Assembly (NCBI GenBank): GCA_964573725.1
Contig: CAZNLJ010000023.1
Span: forward strand, 1 to 64,000
DNA length: 64,000 nucleotides
Origin: UBA6168 sp964573725
GTDB lineage: Bacteria > Bacteroidota > Bacteroidia > Chitinophagales > Saprospiraceae
Direction of reading: 5' to 3'
Within the stretch, counting starts at the first letter, position 1. Every line of letters begins with the position of its first letter. Position numbers and translations under genes: made by a program. Below are positions 1-8,540 of the stretch, piece by piece. The notes beneath the pieces are model-generated. The model was not told the origin of the DNA. It searched no databases and saw only the letters and a list, made by a program, of their open reading frames with translations.

Positions 1-185
1 TGGAACCCAATCCCAGCTGCTCAGCAAGTTTGAATCTGGGGCTGACATGTTATTCATATTGGGCGGTCAAGGTGTAGTTGGCCGGACGGATACGCAGCTT
101 TTCCAGGCCTATCGTCCGTTCCGGTTGACGGAACGGTCGCCGGAGGTGGCCTCGCCCCCGGCCCGACCTCACCGCCGCCTGCCGC

Positions 186-1058
186 CTACCGGCCATATCC
201 GTCCTTGAACACCTCCCGGACATGCCAGTCGAGATAGCTGGGGGCGGGATATTGGCGCCTGTCCTGCGGCCTGCGGATGGCTTGTTTGTCGAATCGGAGA
301 ATGGCCTCTTCCTTCCCTTCGCCGTTGACCTTCGGCGAAACCCGGATATGTTGTGTTTCGGTGATGGTGAAAGCGCCCACGTCCAGCAGCTTGTGATGCA
401 GGGAACAAAGGGCCAGCCCGTTTTCCACCAGGTCCGGCCCCGACGCCTGGTGCCATTGGATGTGGGCGGCCTCCAGGGCCACCACGGCATGGTGCAGGCG
501 GACACCGATGCCGCAGACGGCGCATTGGAAGCGGTAGGCTTCCAGCACGTGCTGCCGGAAGGCGGGATCCCGGCGGCTACGGGTCAGGGTGTATCCGTCC
601 GGTGGCAGGGACAGCCCGACCGCCGTCAGGATGTCCTCGTGCAGCGTTTCCGGAAAATGTTTGCCCAGGACGGCCGCTGCCACCCGGGCGACCGCCGACG
701 GGTCCCGATCCAGGCAGGCCAGGACCTCCGGGGTGAAGGAACCGGTCACCTGGTCCCGCATCAGGGTGCCATCCGAGGGGTCGGTGTTTGCGGGATAGGC
801 ATGGCTCAGCTGCCAGATGCCGTCGTTGGCCAATCGGACGAAAGGGTATTTCGGCTGGATATGGTGACGGGGCGGTCCGAAATCCGCCAACAAACCGCTG
901 AGCGCCGGACGGACCGTTTCATAGGGCAGGTCCTTTTGCCGGTGCTGCCAGCGGGCCAGGGCCAGCAGGATCAACAGCGGCTTGTGCGGCGCCCGTTCCG
1001 TCCCTTGCCGGAACACCCGGATGCCGTCCACGCGTTGAAGCAGTGTGTCGGTATTCAT
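186..1058 (-). CDS. Phosphorothioated-DNA-binding restriction endonuclease (SBD-HNH, type IV)
   Basis: Predicted 290-residue nuclease. The N-terminal half resembles the sulfur-binding domain (SBD) of ScoMcrA/SprMcrA-like enzymes, with APHKPLLILLALARW near residues 22-36 and a YPFVRLANDGIW block near 70-82. The C-terminal half is an HNH nuclease: CAVCG, then LEAAHIQWH and NGLALCSLHHKLLD. In this family the SBD recognises phosphorothioate (PT) DNA backbones and the HNH domain cuts nearby, so the likely role is restriction of PT-modified foreign DNA. The start at 1058 (MNTDTLLQRV) is preferred because the 43 codons upstream look like non-coding sequence. No dnd or ssp modification genes are nearby, as expected for a stand-alone type IV enzyme. 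Confidence 0.85.
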   Translation of the reverse strand: MNTDTLLQRVDGIRVFRQGTERAPHKPLLILLALARWQHRQKDLPYETVRPALSGLLADFGPPRHHIQPKYPFVRLANDGIWQLSHAYPANTDPSDGTLMRDQVTGSFTPEVLACLDRDPSAVARVAAAVLGKHFPETLHEDILTAVGLSLPPDGYTLTRSRRDPAFRQHVLEAYRFQCAVCGIGVRLHHAVVALEAAHIQWHQASGPDLVENGLALCSLHHKLLDVGAFTITETQHIRVSPKVNGEGKEEAILRFDKQAIRRPQDRRQYPAPSYLDWHVREVFKDGYGR

Positions 1059-1627
1059 ATGGGTCGTTTTCGGATGGCCGGACGGAGGCTCCCGCGCAGG
1101 TCGCCGCATCCGGACCTCCCAATTCCAGGGGTGATGTCCAGCTCGGGGCTTTCCCTCGGTTTTACCCCGCCAAGCATTAAAAGTCACAAAAAAAAACCTG
1201 GAATCCGCCTGATTCCGAAAAATTCACCTCCCTGCCTTCCCGCGAGGCGTTGCGACCCTACGGCGGATCGACGGTAAATCCGACCAAGGGGCCCGGAAGG
1301 CCCTTCCCCTCGGGCGGGGATAAGGATACCCTGTAACAACCGCCTGGCTTGCGTGCCATTTCCCCTTTTCAAAAAAACCAAGGGCAAAAGGTTGCCGGTA
1401 TTCGCCGGGTCCCAAGATATCCGCATCCCGGTAGCCCGCGCAGCGGTAAGAAAGCGGCCCAGGCTCGCCGACAGGAAGCCCCGCCTCGCTGCGGAGCGCT
1501 GAAAAAGGCTTCCCCGACCATATCATTCCGATGTGGACGGTCTGAAGGTCAAAATGGGTACCCGCCGGTGTTGCCTTTCCCGGTCGGCTGCGGGGTGCCT
1601 GGACGTATCAAGGGCCATTTTCTTGCC
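1059..1627. other. Intergenic region between SBD-HNH gene and mnmE
   Basis: About 570 bases with no supported gene. An A-run near 1187-1196 lies upstream of the minus-strand nuclease gene and may belong to its promoter region, but no clear TAnnTTTG box was found. No convincing terminator for mnmE is visible. Confidence 0.5.
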
Positions 1628-3031
1628 TCATTTCCCGATACAAAACCGACTGAAGATCACGTCCAGCAGGTCTTCCGTAGATACCTGGCCGAGGATTTCC
1701 CCGAGTGCATGGAGTGCGCGGCGCAGGTCCGTGGCGACCAGGTCCGAGGGCAGCCCGGAGGAAAGGCCCTGCAGGACCTCCTCGAGGCTGTTGCCGGCCT
1801 GGAGCAAGGCTTCGTAGTGGCGGACATTGGTGACGACCGGCGTGTCCAGGTCGAGCCGGCCGGAGAGGGCCAGGTCGAAGATCCGCTCCTTGAGATGGGG
1901 CAGGTTCATGCCGTGGAGGGCGGAGAGGGTGACCACCTGTTCCGGTCGGAGGGGGCTGTCCGGGGCGTTCGACAGCTGTTTCGGCCGGAAGTAGGGATTG
2001 GTGTCCATCTTGTTGCAGACCACCAGGAGGGGGGTGTCCGCAGGGGCCAGGTTGCCGAGGTCGGCCAGGACTTCGGAGACCGGCGTGTCGCGGACGTCGA
2101 AGACATAGAGGAGCAGGGCCGCCTGCCGTACCTTCTCCAGGGTCCGGGCGACGCCGACGGCTTCGATCTGGTCCTGCGCATCGCGGAGACCGGCGGTGTC
2201 GATGAGCCGGAACTCCACGCCCCGGATGTTGAGGACCTCCTCGATGGTGTCGCGGGTCGTTCCCGCCACCGGGCTGACGATGGCCCGTTCCTCCTGCAGG
2301 AGGGCGTTGAGGAGGGTCGATTTTCCGGCGTTGGGCCGGCCGGCGATGACCGTCGGAACGCCGTGGCGGATGACGTTGCCCAGCTGGAAGGAGGCTTGCA
2401 TCGAACGGACCAGTTCGGCGATGCGGCCGACCAGGGCGGACAGTTCCGTGCGGTCCGCGAACTCGACATCCTCCTCCGAGAAATCGAGCTCCAGTTCCAA
2501 CAGGCTCGCGAACTCGACGAGCTGGTCCCGCAGCTGCCGGATGGCATGGCTGTAGCCGCCCCGCATCTGCCGCATGGCCAGCTTGTGTGCCTGCTCCGAA
2601 TTGGCGGCAATCAGGTCGGCGACCGCTTCCGCCTGCGACAGGTCCATCTTCCCGTTCAGGAAGGCCCGCAGGGTGAACTCCCCCGGTCGGGCCAGCCGCG
2701 CCCCCTTGCGGACCAACAGCTCCAGGACCTTGGTCAGCACATAGGGGGAGCCGTGGCAGGACAGTTCGACGCTGTTTTCGCCCGTGTAGGACCGGGGCGC
2801 CCGGAAGACGGAAGCCAGCACCTCGTCGATGACACGGCCTTCCTCATCCACAATGGTTCCGAAGTGGAGGGTGTGGCTCTCCTGCAAGCCCAGGTCCTTG
2901 CCGGCAAAGACTTGCCGGACCAGCCCGATGGCGGTTTCGCCCGAGATCCGGATGACGCCGAGCGCGCCCGTACCGGGCGGTGTGGCGATGGCCGCGATGG
3001 TGTCCTGCCGGTCGTGGGTGGCGTAATTCAT
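1628..3031 (-). CDS. mnmE: tRNA uridine-5-carboxymethylaminomethyl(34) synthesis GTPase MnmE
   Basis: 467-residue GTPase that works with MnmG to install the cmnm5 group on wobble uridine 34 of certain tRNAs, in the cytoplasm. Three parts are visible: the N-terminal folate-binding domain (DTIAAIATPPGTGALGVIRISG and the SCHGSPYV block), a helical domain interrupted by a Ras-like G domain (GRPNAGKSTLLN, DTAGLRD, CNKMD), and the diagnostic C-terminal FCIGK, whose cysteine is essential in the family. The start MNYATHDRQDT at 3031 fits family N-termini better than the ATG nine codons upstream. Length is normal. Confidence 0.97.
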   Translation of the reverse strand: MNYATHDRQDTIAAIATPPGTGALGVIRISGETAIGLVRQVFAGKDLGLQESHTLHFGTIVDEEGRVIDEVLASVFRAPRSYTGENSVELSCHGSPYVLTKVLELLVRKGARLARPGEFTLRAFLNGKMDLSQAEAVADLIAANSEQAHKLAMRQMRGGYSHAIRQLRDQLVEFASLLELELDFSEEDVEFADRTELSALVGRIAELVRSMQASFQLGNVIRHGVPTVIAGRPNAGKSTLLNALLQEERAIVSPVAGTTRDTIEEVLNIRGVEFRLIDTAGLRDAQDQIEAVGVARTLEKVRQAALLLYVFDVRDTPVSEVLADLGNLAPADTPLLVVCNKMDTNPYFRPKQLSNAPDSPLRPEQVVTLSALHGMNLPHLKERIFDLALSGRLDLDTPVVTNVRHYEALLQAGNSLEEVLQGLSSGLPSDLVATDLRRALHALGEILGQVSTEDLLDVIFSRFCIGK

Positions 3032-3316
3032 ACGGTCTGTTTGGCCTTGGCGGACCAAGGGGCCCCATGTTCGGGTTCCGCCAGGCCTGGTCGCCGGAAA
3101 ATGACAGGGTAATTTAAGGTTCCGCCTCCTTTTTTAGGGAGGAATGGTAAAAATAACGGATATTTCGGAGCCTTCCCCGTCGGGGTCCATTCCCCGGGGC
3201 AAGGTTACACCTTTTTTCACCAACCGGCGGTTGCCGGCTCAGGGGAATCCGGAAGCATCGGTCCAGGCCGGTGCGCCGGATTCCTTTTTCGCCGCCGCCG
3301 CACACAACGACCGACG

Positions 3317-3793
3317 ATGGACAATCGGACGACCGAACTGAAATGGGCCCTCATTTTCGCCGCCATGGGACTGGTCTGGATGTTCCTGGAAAAAATCACC
3401 GGCCTCCACAGCACCCACATTGACCAACACCCCACCTATACCAACTTCATCGCCATCCCCGCCGTGCTGGTCTATGTGCTGGCCCTCCGCGACAAACGCC
3501 GCTCCTACCCGGACGGCCGGATGACGTACGGCCAGGCCTGGGTGTCCGGGCTCGTCATGACCGCCATCGTCACCGCCCTGAGTCCGCTCACCCAGTACAT
3601 CACCTCGACCCTCATCACCCCCGGGTATTTCCCGACGGTCATCGCCTACAGCGTGGAAAACGGATTGATGACGCAGGAGGCGGCGGAAGCGTATTTCAAC
3701 CTGAAGAGTTATATCCTGCAGGGACTGGTCTTCACGCCGGTCATGGGCTTGGTGACCACCACCATCGTGGCTTTCTTCGCGAAGCGGACCTGA
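3317..3793 (+). CDS. DUF4199 domain-containing membrane protein
   Basis: 158-residue integral membrane protein matching the Bacteroidota family DUF4199: a short N-terminus, hydrophobic segments near residues 9-27, 43-60, 72-92 and 130-153, and a soluble stretch containing SRPDGR-like and NLKSYI motifs between segments. The molecular role of the family is unknown. It lies just upstream of the sulfatase on the same strand with a 40-base gap, but no functional link is evident. Start is the first ATG of the frame. Confidence 0.8.
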   Translation: MDNRTTELKWALIFAAMGLVWMFLEKITGLHSTHIDQHPTYTNFIAIPAVLVYVLALRDKRRSYPDGRMTYGQAWVSGLVMTAIVTALSPLTQYITSTLITPGYFPTVIAYSVENGLMTQEAAEAYFNLKSYILQGLVFTPVMGLVTTTIVAFFAKRT

Positions 3794-3833
3794 ATACCGG
3801 CGGCCGGGGCGCATCAGACAAAACGAACCACTC

Positions 3834-5435
3834 ATGACAGCTGACATCGGGAAACGGCCGGCTTCGGCGGCCCTTTGGCAGGGGGCGGCCCTATGTGCCT
3901 TGCTCTTTGCGGCGGGTTGTGTCCCGGATGCGGGGCGGCACCCGCAACGGCCGAACATCATCTACATCCTGGCGGATGACCTGGGCTACGGCGAGCTCGG
4001 TGCCTACGGGCAGGAAAAGATCGAAACTCCGCACCTGGACGCCCTGGCGGCCCGCGGCATGCGGTTCACCCAGCATTACACCGGCGCGCCGGTGTGTGCG
4101 CCGGCGCGGTATATGCTGCTGACCGGCCGGCATGCCGGCCACGCCTACATCCGGGGCAACGACGAATGGCGGGAACGGGGAGCGGTCTGGGACTACCGGG
4201 CGGCCGTCCGCGACTCCACCCTGGAAGGGCAACGGCCGATTCCGGCGGAGACCCTCCTGTTTCCCAAGTGGCTGCAGGAAGCCGGCTATGTCACCGGCAT
4301 GATCGGAAAATGGGGACTCGGGGCTCCCCACACCGAGGCCATCCCGACGCGGATGGGCTTCGATTACTTCTTCGGCTACAACTGCCAACGACAGGCCCAT
4401 ACCTACTATCCGGTGCACCTGTATGAAAACGAACGCCGGGTGTACTTGGCCAATGACACCATCCCGCCCAATACCCGCCTGGCGGAAGGTGCCGATCCGG
4501 CCGACGAGGCGGCTTATGCCCCCTTCCGGCAGGCAGACTATGCACCCGACCGGATGTTCGAAAAACTCATGGCCTTCGTCGCGGCCCATCGATCGGAACC
4601 CTTCTTCCTCTATTGGGCCACCCCCATCCCCCACAATGCCATCCAGGCCCCCCAGCGTTGGGTGGACCACTACCGGCGGAAGTTCGGCGCAGAAGATCCC
4701 TATCTCGGGGATCAGGGCTACTTCCCGCATCCCAGCCCCCGCGCCGGCTATGCCGCCATGATCTCCTACCTCGACGAGAACATCGGCAAGCTCCTGGCTT
4801 ACCTGGATTCGACCGGCTTGTCGGAGCATACCCTGGTCCTGTTCTCCTCCGACAACGGGGTGACCTTCTCCGGCGGTACCGACGGTCCGTTCTTCAACAG
4901 CTCCGGCCCGTTCGGGGAGGTGTATGGCCGCGGGAAAGGATTCGTCTACGAAGGGGGTATCCGCGTGCCGCTGCTCGCCGCCTGGCCGGGCCGGATTGCG
5001 GCAGGTACGGTCACGGACCATGTCTCCGCCCACTACGACCTGGTGCCTACCCTGGCGGAGCTGCTCGACCGGACGTGGCCGGCCGGTACGGACGGGACCA
5101 GCTTCCTGCCGACCTTGCTCGGCCGGCCCCACGACCAATCCGAACATCCTTTCCTGTACTGGGAATTCCCGGAGTACGGCGGACAGGTCGCCGTCCGGAT
5201 GGGCGATTGGAAACTGGTCCGCCGACAGCTCAACAAACCCGACGCTACCCCGACCCTGGAACTATACAACCTGGCCGCCGATCCGGCGGAACAGCACAAT
5301 GTCGCCGACCAACATCCCGATATCCTACGCCGTGCCGCCGATATCTTCGACCGCGAACATACCGAAAGCGAAGTCGAACGCTTCCGAATCCCGCTGCTCG
5401 ATAAGGGACTGCTCGAAGCCAATCCCCTCCGATAA
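3834..5435 (+). CDS. Lipoprotein arylsulfatase (sulfatase S1 family)
   Basis: 533-residue sulfatase that hydrolyses sulfate esters, probably from sulfated glycans, after secretion. A lipobox (LLFAAGC, Cys29) predicts a lipoprotein. The metal-binding start NIIYILADDLGYGELG follows, then the sulfatase signature CAPAR with Cys88, which an anaerobic or aerobic maturase would convert to formylglycine, then TGRHAGH, GKWGLG and SSDNG. The C-terminal part (GDWKLVRRQLN, LYNLAADPAEQHN) is typical of GAG/arylsulfatase A-like members. No sulfatase-maturing enzyme or SusCD pair lies in this window. Substrate cannot be read from sequence. Confidence 0.93.
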   Translation: MTADIGKRPASAALWQGAALCALLFAAGCVPDAGRHPQRPNIIYILADDLGYGELGAYGQEKIETPHLDALAARGMRFTQHYTGAPVCAPARYMLLTGRHAGHAYIRGNDEWRERGAVWDYRAAVRDSTLEGQRPIPAETLLFPKWLQEAGYVTGMIGKWGLGAPHTEAIPTRMGFDYFFGYNCQRQAHTYYPVHLYENERRVYLANDTIPPNTRLAEGADPADEAAYAPFRQADYAPDRMFEKLMAFVAAHRSEPFFLYWATPIPHNAIQAPQRWVDHYRRKFGAEDPYLGDQGYFPHPSPRAGYAAMISYLDENIGKLLAYLDSTGLSEHTLVLFSSDNGVTFSGGTDGPFFNSSGPFGEVYGRGKGFVYEGGIRVPLLAAWPGRIAAGTVTDHVSAHYDLVPTLAELLDRTWPAGTDGTSFLPTLLGRPHDQSEHPFLYWEFPEYGGQVAVRMGDWKLVRRQLNKPDATPTLELYNLAADPAEQHNVADQHPDILRRAADIFDREHTESEVERFRIPLLDKGLLEANPLR

Positions 5436-5641
5436 CCAATCCTTCCGCCGACCCGCCGACCGAAACATTTTCCCTTCCCGGCAGTATACCTCTACGCAGC
5501 GGTACGCCGAACCCCCGTTCCGTGCCTCCTTTCGAACTTTTCAAATACAATATGCACATTTTTTTATTTCATTTGATAAAAGTTAAATAAAATGCCTAAA
5601 TTTTAGAAAAAATGAAAATATTGAAATAATTGTATGAAATA

Positions 5642-5674
5642 TTTGCATCGTAAATGGCTTTTGGTTTAAATTTG
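5642..5674 (+). promoter_or_regulatory. Bacteroidota-type promoter of the tRNA-like gene
   Basis: TTTG at 5642-5645 (-33 element) and TAAATTTG at 5667-5674 (-7 element, perfect match to TAnnTTTG) are separated by 21 nt inside a strongly AT-rich stretch (5540-5700). Transcription would start near 5681, about 30 bases before the tRNA-like RNA. This is the clearest promoter in the left part of the window. Confidence 0.7.
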
Positions 5675-5710
5675 CATCATACAATGGACGATAAAGATGG
5701 TCCATGACAC

Positions 5711-5879
5711 TGTGAGGTGATGAAACAGGCAGCCATGCCCTCTTGTCTCGGGGGTGGGGAGTTTCGGGATAAACGCGACATAGAGCCGACTATACCTTGT
5801 GTACGGCCGTCCAGGGTTGACCACTAATCTTTGTGTTGCAGCTAACCGCCCCGTGGAGGTTCGAATCCTCCTCTCACAG
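5711..5879 (+). tRNA. Class II tRNA-like gene with ~100-nt extra arm (Leu-like body, apparent GUC loop)
   Basis: The ends form a tRNA: acceptor 5711-5717 pairs with 5872-5878 (last pair G-U), discriminator G5879, and T arm 5855-5871 has a 5-bp stem around loop TTCGAAT. The D region (GTGATGAAACAGGCAGCCAT) resembles Bacteroidota tRNA-Leu. The anticodon arm would be 5738-5754 with loop TTGTCTC, giving GUC (an Asp anticodon), which does not fit a class II Leu tRNA. Between the anticodon arm and T arm lie 100 nt instead of 10-24; TGGGG at 5755-5759 pairs with CCCCG at 5849-5853, so the extra sequence could be a giant variable arm. The insert is too short for a group I intron. CCA is not encoded. 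A promoter and a strong terminator flank it. Confidence 0.55.
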
Positions 5880-5882
5880 CCG

Positions 5883-5920
5883 AAGCGCATCGGAACGAAT
5901 TTCCGGTGCGCTTTTTTTTT
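5883..5920 (+). terminator. Rho-independent terminator of the tRNA-like gene
   Basis: A 13-bp stem (5883-5895 with 5901-5913, one G-U pair) around a 5-nt loop is followed by a run of T to 5920. It starts three bases after the discriminator of the tRNA-like RNA, showing that this locus is an independent transcription unit. Confidence 0.9.
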
Positions 5921-6041
5921 CGGCCCGACCAACCCGACCGCCGGTTCCGGTCTCTTTCCTGTCGGATATCCGCCCGCCCGCACCGTTTCGTCCGGCCGGC
6001 ACCCCGGATTTCTTTTCCTTACCAGTTCCCGTGAATCTCCT

Positions 6042-6049
6042 TATCTTTG
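6042..6049 (+). promoter_or_regulatory. -7 promoter element upstream of bamD
   Basis: TATCTTTG matches TAnnTTTG exactly and ends only 7 bases before the bamD ATG (6057), so the mRNA would be leaderless or nearly so. No good TTG -33 element is visible at the expected spacing. Confidence 0.5.
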
Positions 6050-6056
6050 CACACCT

Positions 6057-6905
6057 ATGGAAAGAAGGCTATCAATTGCGGCATCGTTGGTCGTCCTGTC
6101 GTCCCTGCTGGGAGCCGGCTGCAAGTCCGAGTTCGAAAAGATCCGGGCCAGCGGCGATACGGAACTGATCTACAAGAAGGCGTTCGACTACTACGGACAG
6201 GAGGAATACCTGCGGGCCCAGACCTTGTTCGAGCTGATCATCCCCGCCTACCGGGGCAAGCCGGAATTGGAAAAGGTCTATTTCGACTACGCCTATACTT
6301 ATTACAACCTGAGCAAGTTCATCCTGGCGAATTACTATTTCAAGAATTTCGTCTCCACTTTTCCGACCAGCAAACTCAAGGAGGAGGCCGATTTCATGGC
6401 CGCCTTCTCCGATTACCGCCTTTCGCCGGGCTATCGCCTGGACCAGACCTACACCCTCAAGGCAATCGACGAATTCCAGACTTTCGTCAACACTTATCCC
6501 GGCAGTGAACGGGTCCGGGAATGCAACCGGCTGATCGACGAGATGCGGCTGAAGCTGGAAAAAAAGACCTTCGAAGAGGCACGGCTTTATTTCGACCTGC
6601 GCCAGTACCAAGCCTGTATGGTGACGTTCGAGAACCTGCTCCGCGATTTTCCGGAGACCAGCAACGCCGAACAGGTCCGCTTCCTCGTCGCCAAGGCTTC
6701 CTTCAACCTGGCGGAGAACAGCATTTTCGAGAAACAGGAGGAACGCTACAAGGAATCCCTGCAACATGCCCGTGATTTTCTCGATAAATTCAAGGACAGC
6801 CCGAACTACCGGGAGGTGGAAACCATCTTCAATACCTCCGACAACAAACTAAAAACTTTCAACAATGGCAGATATCAAGACAAGAGCGCAGGGCCTGGAC
6901 GCTAA
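6057..6905 (+). CDS. bamD: Outer membrane protein assembly factor BamD
   Basis: 282-residue lipoprotein of the BAM complex, which folds beta-barrel proteins into the outer membrane. The signal peptide ends in a lipobox (LLGAGC, Cys22). The rest is a row of TPR-like helices (for example YYGQEEYLRAQTLFE, YYNLSKFILANYYFKNFV, EFQTFVNTYPGSERV, YFDLRQYQACMVTFENLLRDFP), typical of BamD/YfiO. The longer open frame begins far upstream inside the tRNA-like gene, so the ATG at 6057, directly after a -7 promoter box, is taken as the start. The 3' end overlaps rpoZ by 41 bases in another frame. Confidence 0.92.
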   Translation: MERRLSIAASLVVLSSLLGAGCKSEFEKIRASGDTELIYKKAFDYYGQEEYLRAQTLFELIIPAYRGKPELEKVYFDYAYTYYNLSKFILANYYFKNFVSTFPTSKLKEEADFMAAFSDYRLSPGYRLDQTYTLKAIDEFQTFVNTYPGSERVRECNRLIDEMRLKLEKKTFEEARLYFDLRQYQACMVTFENLLRDFPETSNAEQVRFLVAKASFNLAENSIFEKQEERYKESLQHARDFLDKFKDSPNYREVETIFNTSDNKLKTFNNGRYQDKSAGPGR

Positions 6906-7206
6906 CCTCAAGGCCCGGGACGTCTCCACCATCACCGGACCGACGGGCAATATCTACGAATCCCTCGTAATCATCGCCAAGCGGTCCCGCCAGCTTGCCA
7001 TCGACCTCAAGCACGAACTCCACAACAAGCTCAACGAGTTCGCCGTCAACACGGACACCATCGAGGAGGTGACGGAAAACAAGGAGCAGATCGAAATCTC
7101 CAAGTTCTACGAAAAGATCCCTACGCCGACGCTGATCGCCACCGATGAGTTTGTCCGCGGCGAGACCCATTACCACTACAACGAGAAGCGGAACAAGAAC
7201 GCCTGA
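6865..7206 (+). CDS. rpoZ: DNA-directed RNA polymerase omega subunit
   Basis: 113-residue omega-like subunit. The core block (GNIYESLVIIAKRSRQLA) carries the conserved R-R-Q pattern with which omega contacts the beta' subunit. The C-terminal extension with FYEKIPTPTLIATDEFVRG is typical of Bacteroidota members. The gene starts inside the 3' end of bamD and is followed by coaBC, an order commonly kept in Bacteroidota (bamD-rpoZ-coaBC). Translation is likely coupled to bamD because of the 41-base overlap. Confidence 0.9.
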   Translation: MADIKTRAQGLDANLKARDVSTITGPTGNIYESLVIIAKRSRQLAIDLKHELHNKLNEFAVNTDTIEEVTENKEQIEISKFYEKIPTPTLIATDEFVRGETHYHYNEKRNKNA

Positions 7207-7337
7207 TCCGCCGCCGCTCCCGGCCGAATCCGGACCGCCTGCATCTCCTGCGACCGACCGCCGCTTTCCGCCCGCCACCCGTCCTGGTCGCCCGTTGCCC
7301 GCGGCGTCCGGGATGAATAACCATTGCCACACCCGCC

Positions 7338-8540
7338 ATGGTTGGAAAAAAAATCATTGTCGCCGTTTCCGGCAGCATCGCCGCCTACAAATCCGCCCAG
7401 CTGGTCCGCCTCCTGTCCAAGGCCGGCGCGGAGGTCCAGGTGCTCATGACGGAAGCGGCCACCGCCTTCATCAGCCCCCTGACCTTGTCGACCTTGTCCA
7501 AACGCCCCGTCCATACCCGGGTGGTGGGGGAGGAGGAATGGGCGAACCACGTGGCCCTGGGGCTTTGGGCCGATGCCATGGTCATCGCCCCCGCCACCGC
7601 CAATACCCTGGCGGACCTGGCAATGGGCCGATGCGCCAGCATGGTCTCCGCCGTCTACCTCTCCGCCCGATGCCCGGTCTTCTTCGCCCCGGCCATGGAC
7701 CTCGACATGTGGGCGCATCCTTCCGTACAGCACAACGTCCGACGCCTCCTCTCCTATGGCAACCACCTGATACCGGTCGGGGTCGGCGAACTGGCCAGCG
7801 GCCTGCAGGGCCCCGGCCGAATGGCCGAACCGGAGGATATCGTCAACACCCTGACCCGCTTCTTCGAAGCCGACCTTCCCCTGTCGGGCAGGAAAGCCCT
7901 GGTCACCGCAGGTCCTACCTTCGAACCCATCGACCCGGTCCGCTTCGTCGGCAACCGCTCCTCCGGTAAGATGGGCGTCGCCATCGCACTCGCCCTGGCC
8001 GAACAAGGCGCCGATGTCTCCCTGGTGCTCGGCCCCTCCGCCCTCCAACCCCGACATCCCCGGCTCCTCGTCCGCCGCGTCGAAACCGCCGAGGAAATGT
8101 TCGCCGCCGCCTCCGATGTCTTCCCACAGGCGGATATCACCGTCCTGGCCGCCGCCGTCGCGGATTACAAACCCGCCCACGCCGCAACCTCCAAACTCAA
8201 GAAATCCGCCGACGAGCTCCGACTCGAACTCGTCCGGACACCCGATATCGCCGCCTCCCTCGGTACCCGCAAACGACCCGGCCAAATGGTCGTCGGCTTC
8301 GCCCTCGAAACCGACAGGGAACTGGATAACGCCCGCGAAAAACTGGTCCGCAAGAACTTCGACTTCATCGTCCTCAACTCCCTCAACGACCCCGGCGCCG
8401 GCTTCCAGGTGGATACCAATAAAGTTACCATCCTCTTCCCGGACAATATCCGCAAGGATTTCCAGTTACAATCCAAAGATGCTGTCGCTTCGGATATCGT
8501 CGCCGAAATCAAATTGCTCTTCCAACCGCCTTCGTCATGA
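7338..8540 (+). CDS. coaBC: Bifunctional phosphopantothenoylcysteine decarboxylase / phosphopantothenate-cysteine ligase
   Basis: 400-residue enzyme making 4'-phosphopantetheine from phosphopantothenate and cysteine for coenzyme A. The N-terminal flavin domain (CoaC) has VAVSGSIAAYKSAQLVRLL, the catalytic histidine in WANHVALG, the PATANT motif and GPGRMAEPE. The C-terminal ligase (CoaB) starts at TAGPTFEPIDPVRFVGNRSSGKMG and ends with DTNKVTIL. One oddity: the loop that carries the active cysteine in E. coli CoaC reads ELASGLQGPGR here, with no cysteine. The 3' end overlaps the next gene by 4 bases. Confidence 0.95.
   Translation: MVGKKIIVAVSGSIAAYKSAQLVRLLSKAGAEVQVLMTEAATAFISPLTLSTLSKRPVHTRVVGEEEWANHVALGLWADAMVIAPATANTLADLAMGRCASMVSAVYLSARCPVFFAPAMDLDMWAHPSVQHNVRRLLSYGNHLIPVGVGELASGLQGPGRMAEPEDIVNTLTRFFEADLPLSGRKALVTAGPTFEPIDPVRFVGNRSSGKMGVAIALALAEQGADVSLVLGPSALQPRHPRLLVRRVETAEEMFAAASDVFPQADITVLAAAVADYKPAHAATSKLKKSADELRLELVRTPDIAASLGTRKRPGQMVVGFALETDRELDNAREKLVRKNFDFIVLNSLNDPGAGFQVDTNKVTILFPDNIRKDFQLQSKDAVASDIVAEIKLLFQPPSS

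Noticed and set aside
1349..3112. 587-codon plus-strand open frame opposite mnmE
   Set aside because: It mirrors mnmE in antisense, has composition typical of shadow frames and no recognisable domain.
5711..5879. Group I intron or tmRNA at the tRNA-like locus
   Set aside because: The insert is too short for a group I core, and the D and anticodon stems are present, unlike tmRNA; there is no tag-peptide frame or pseudoknot pattern recognised.
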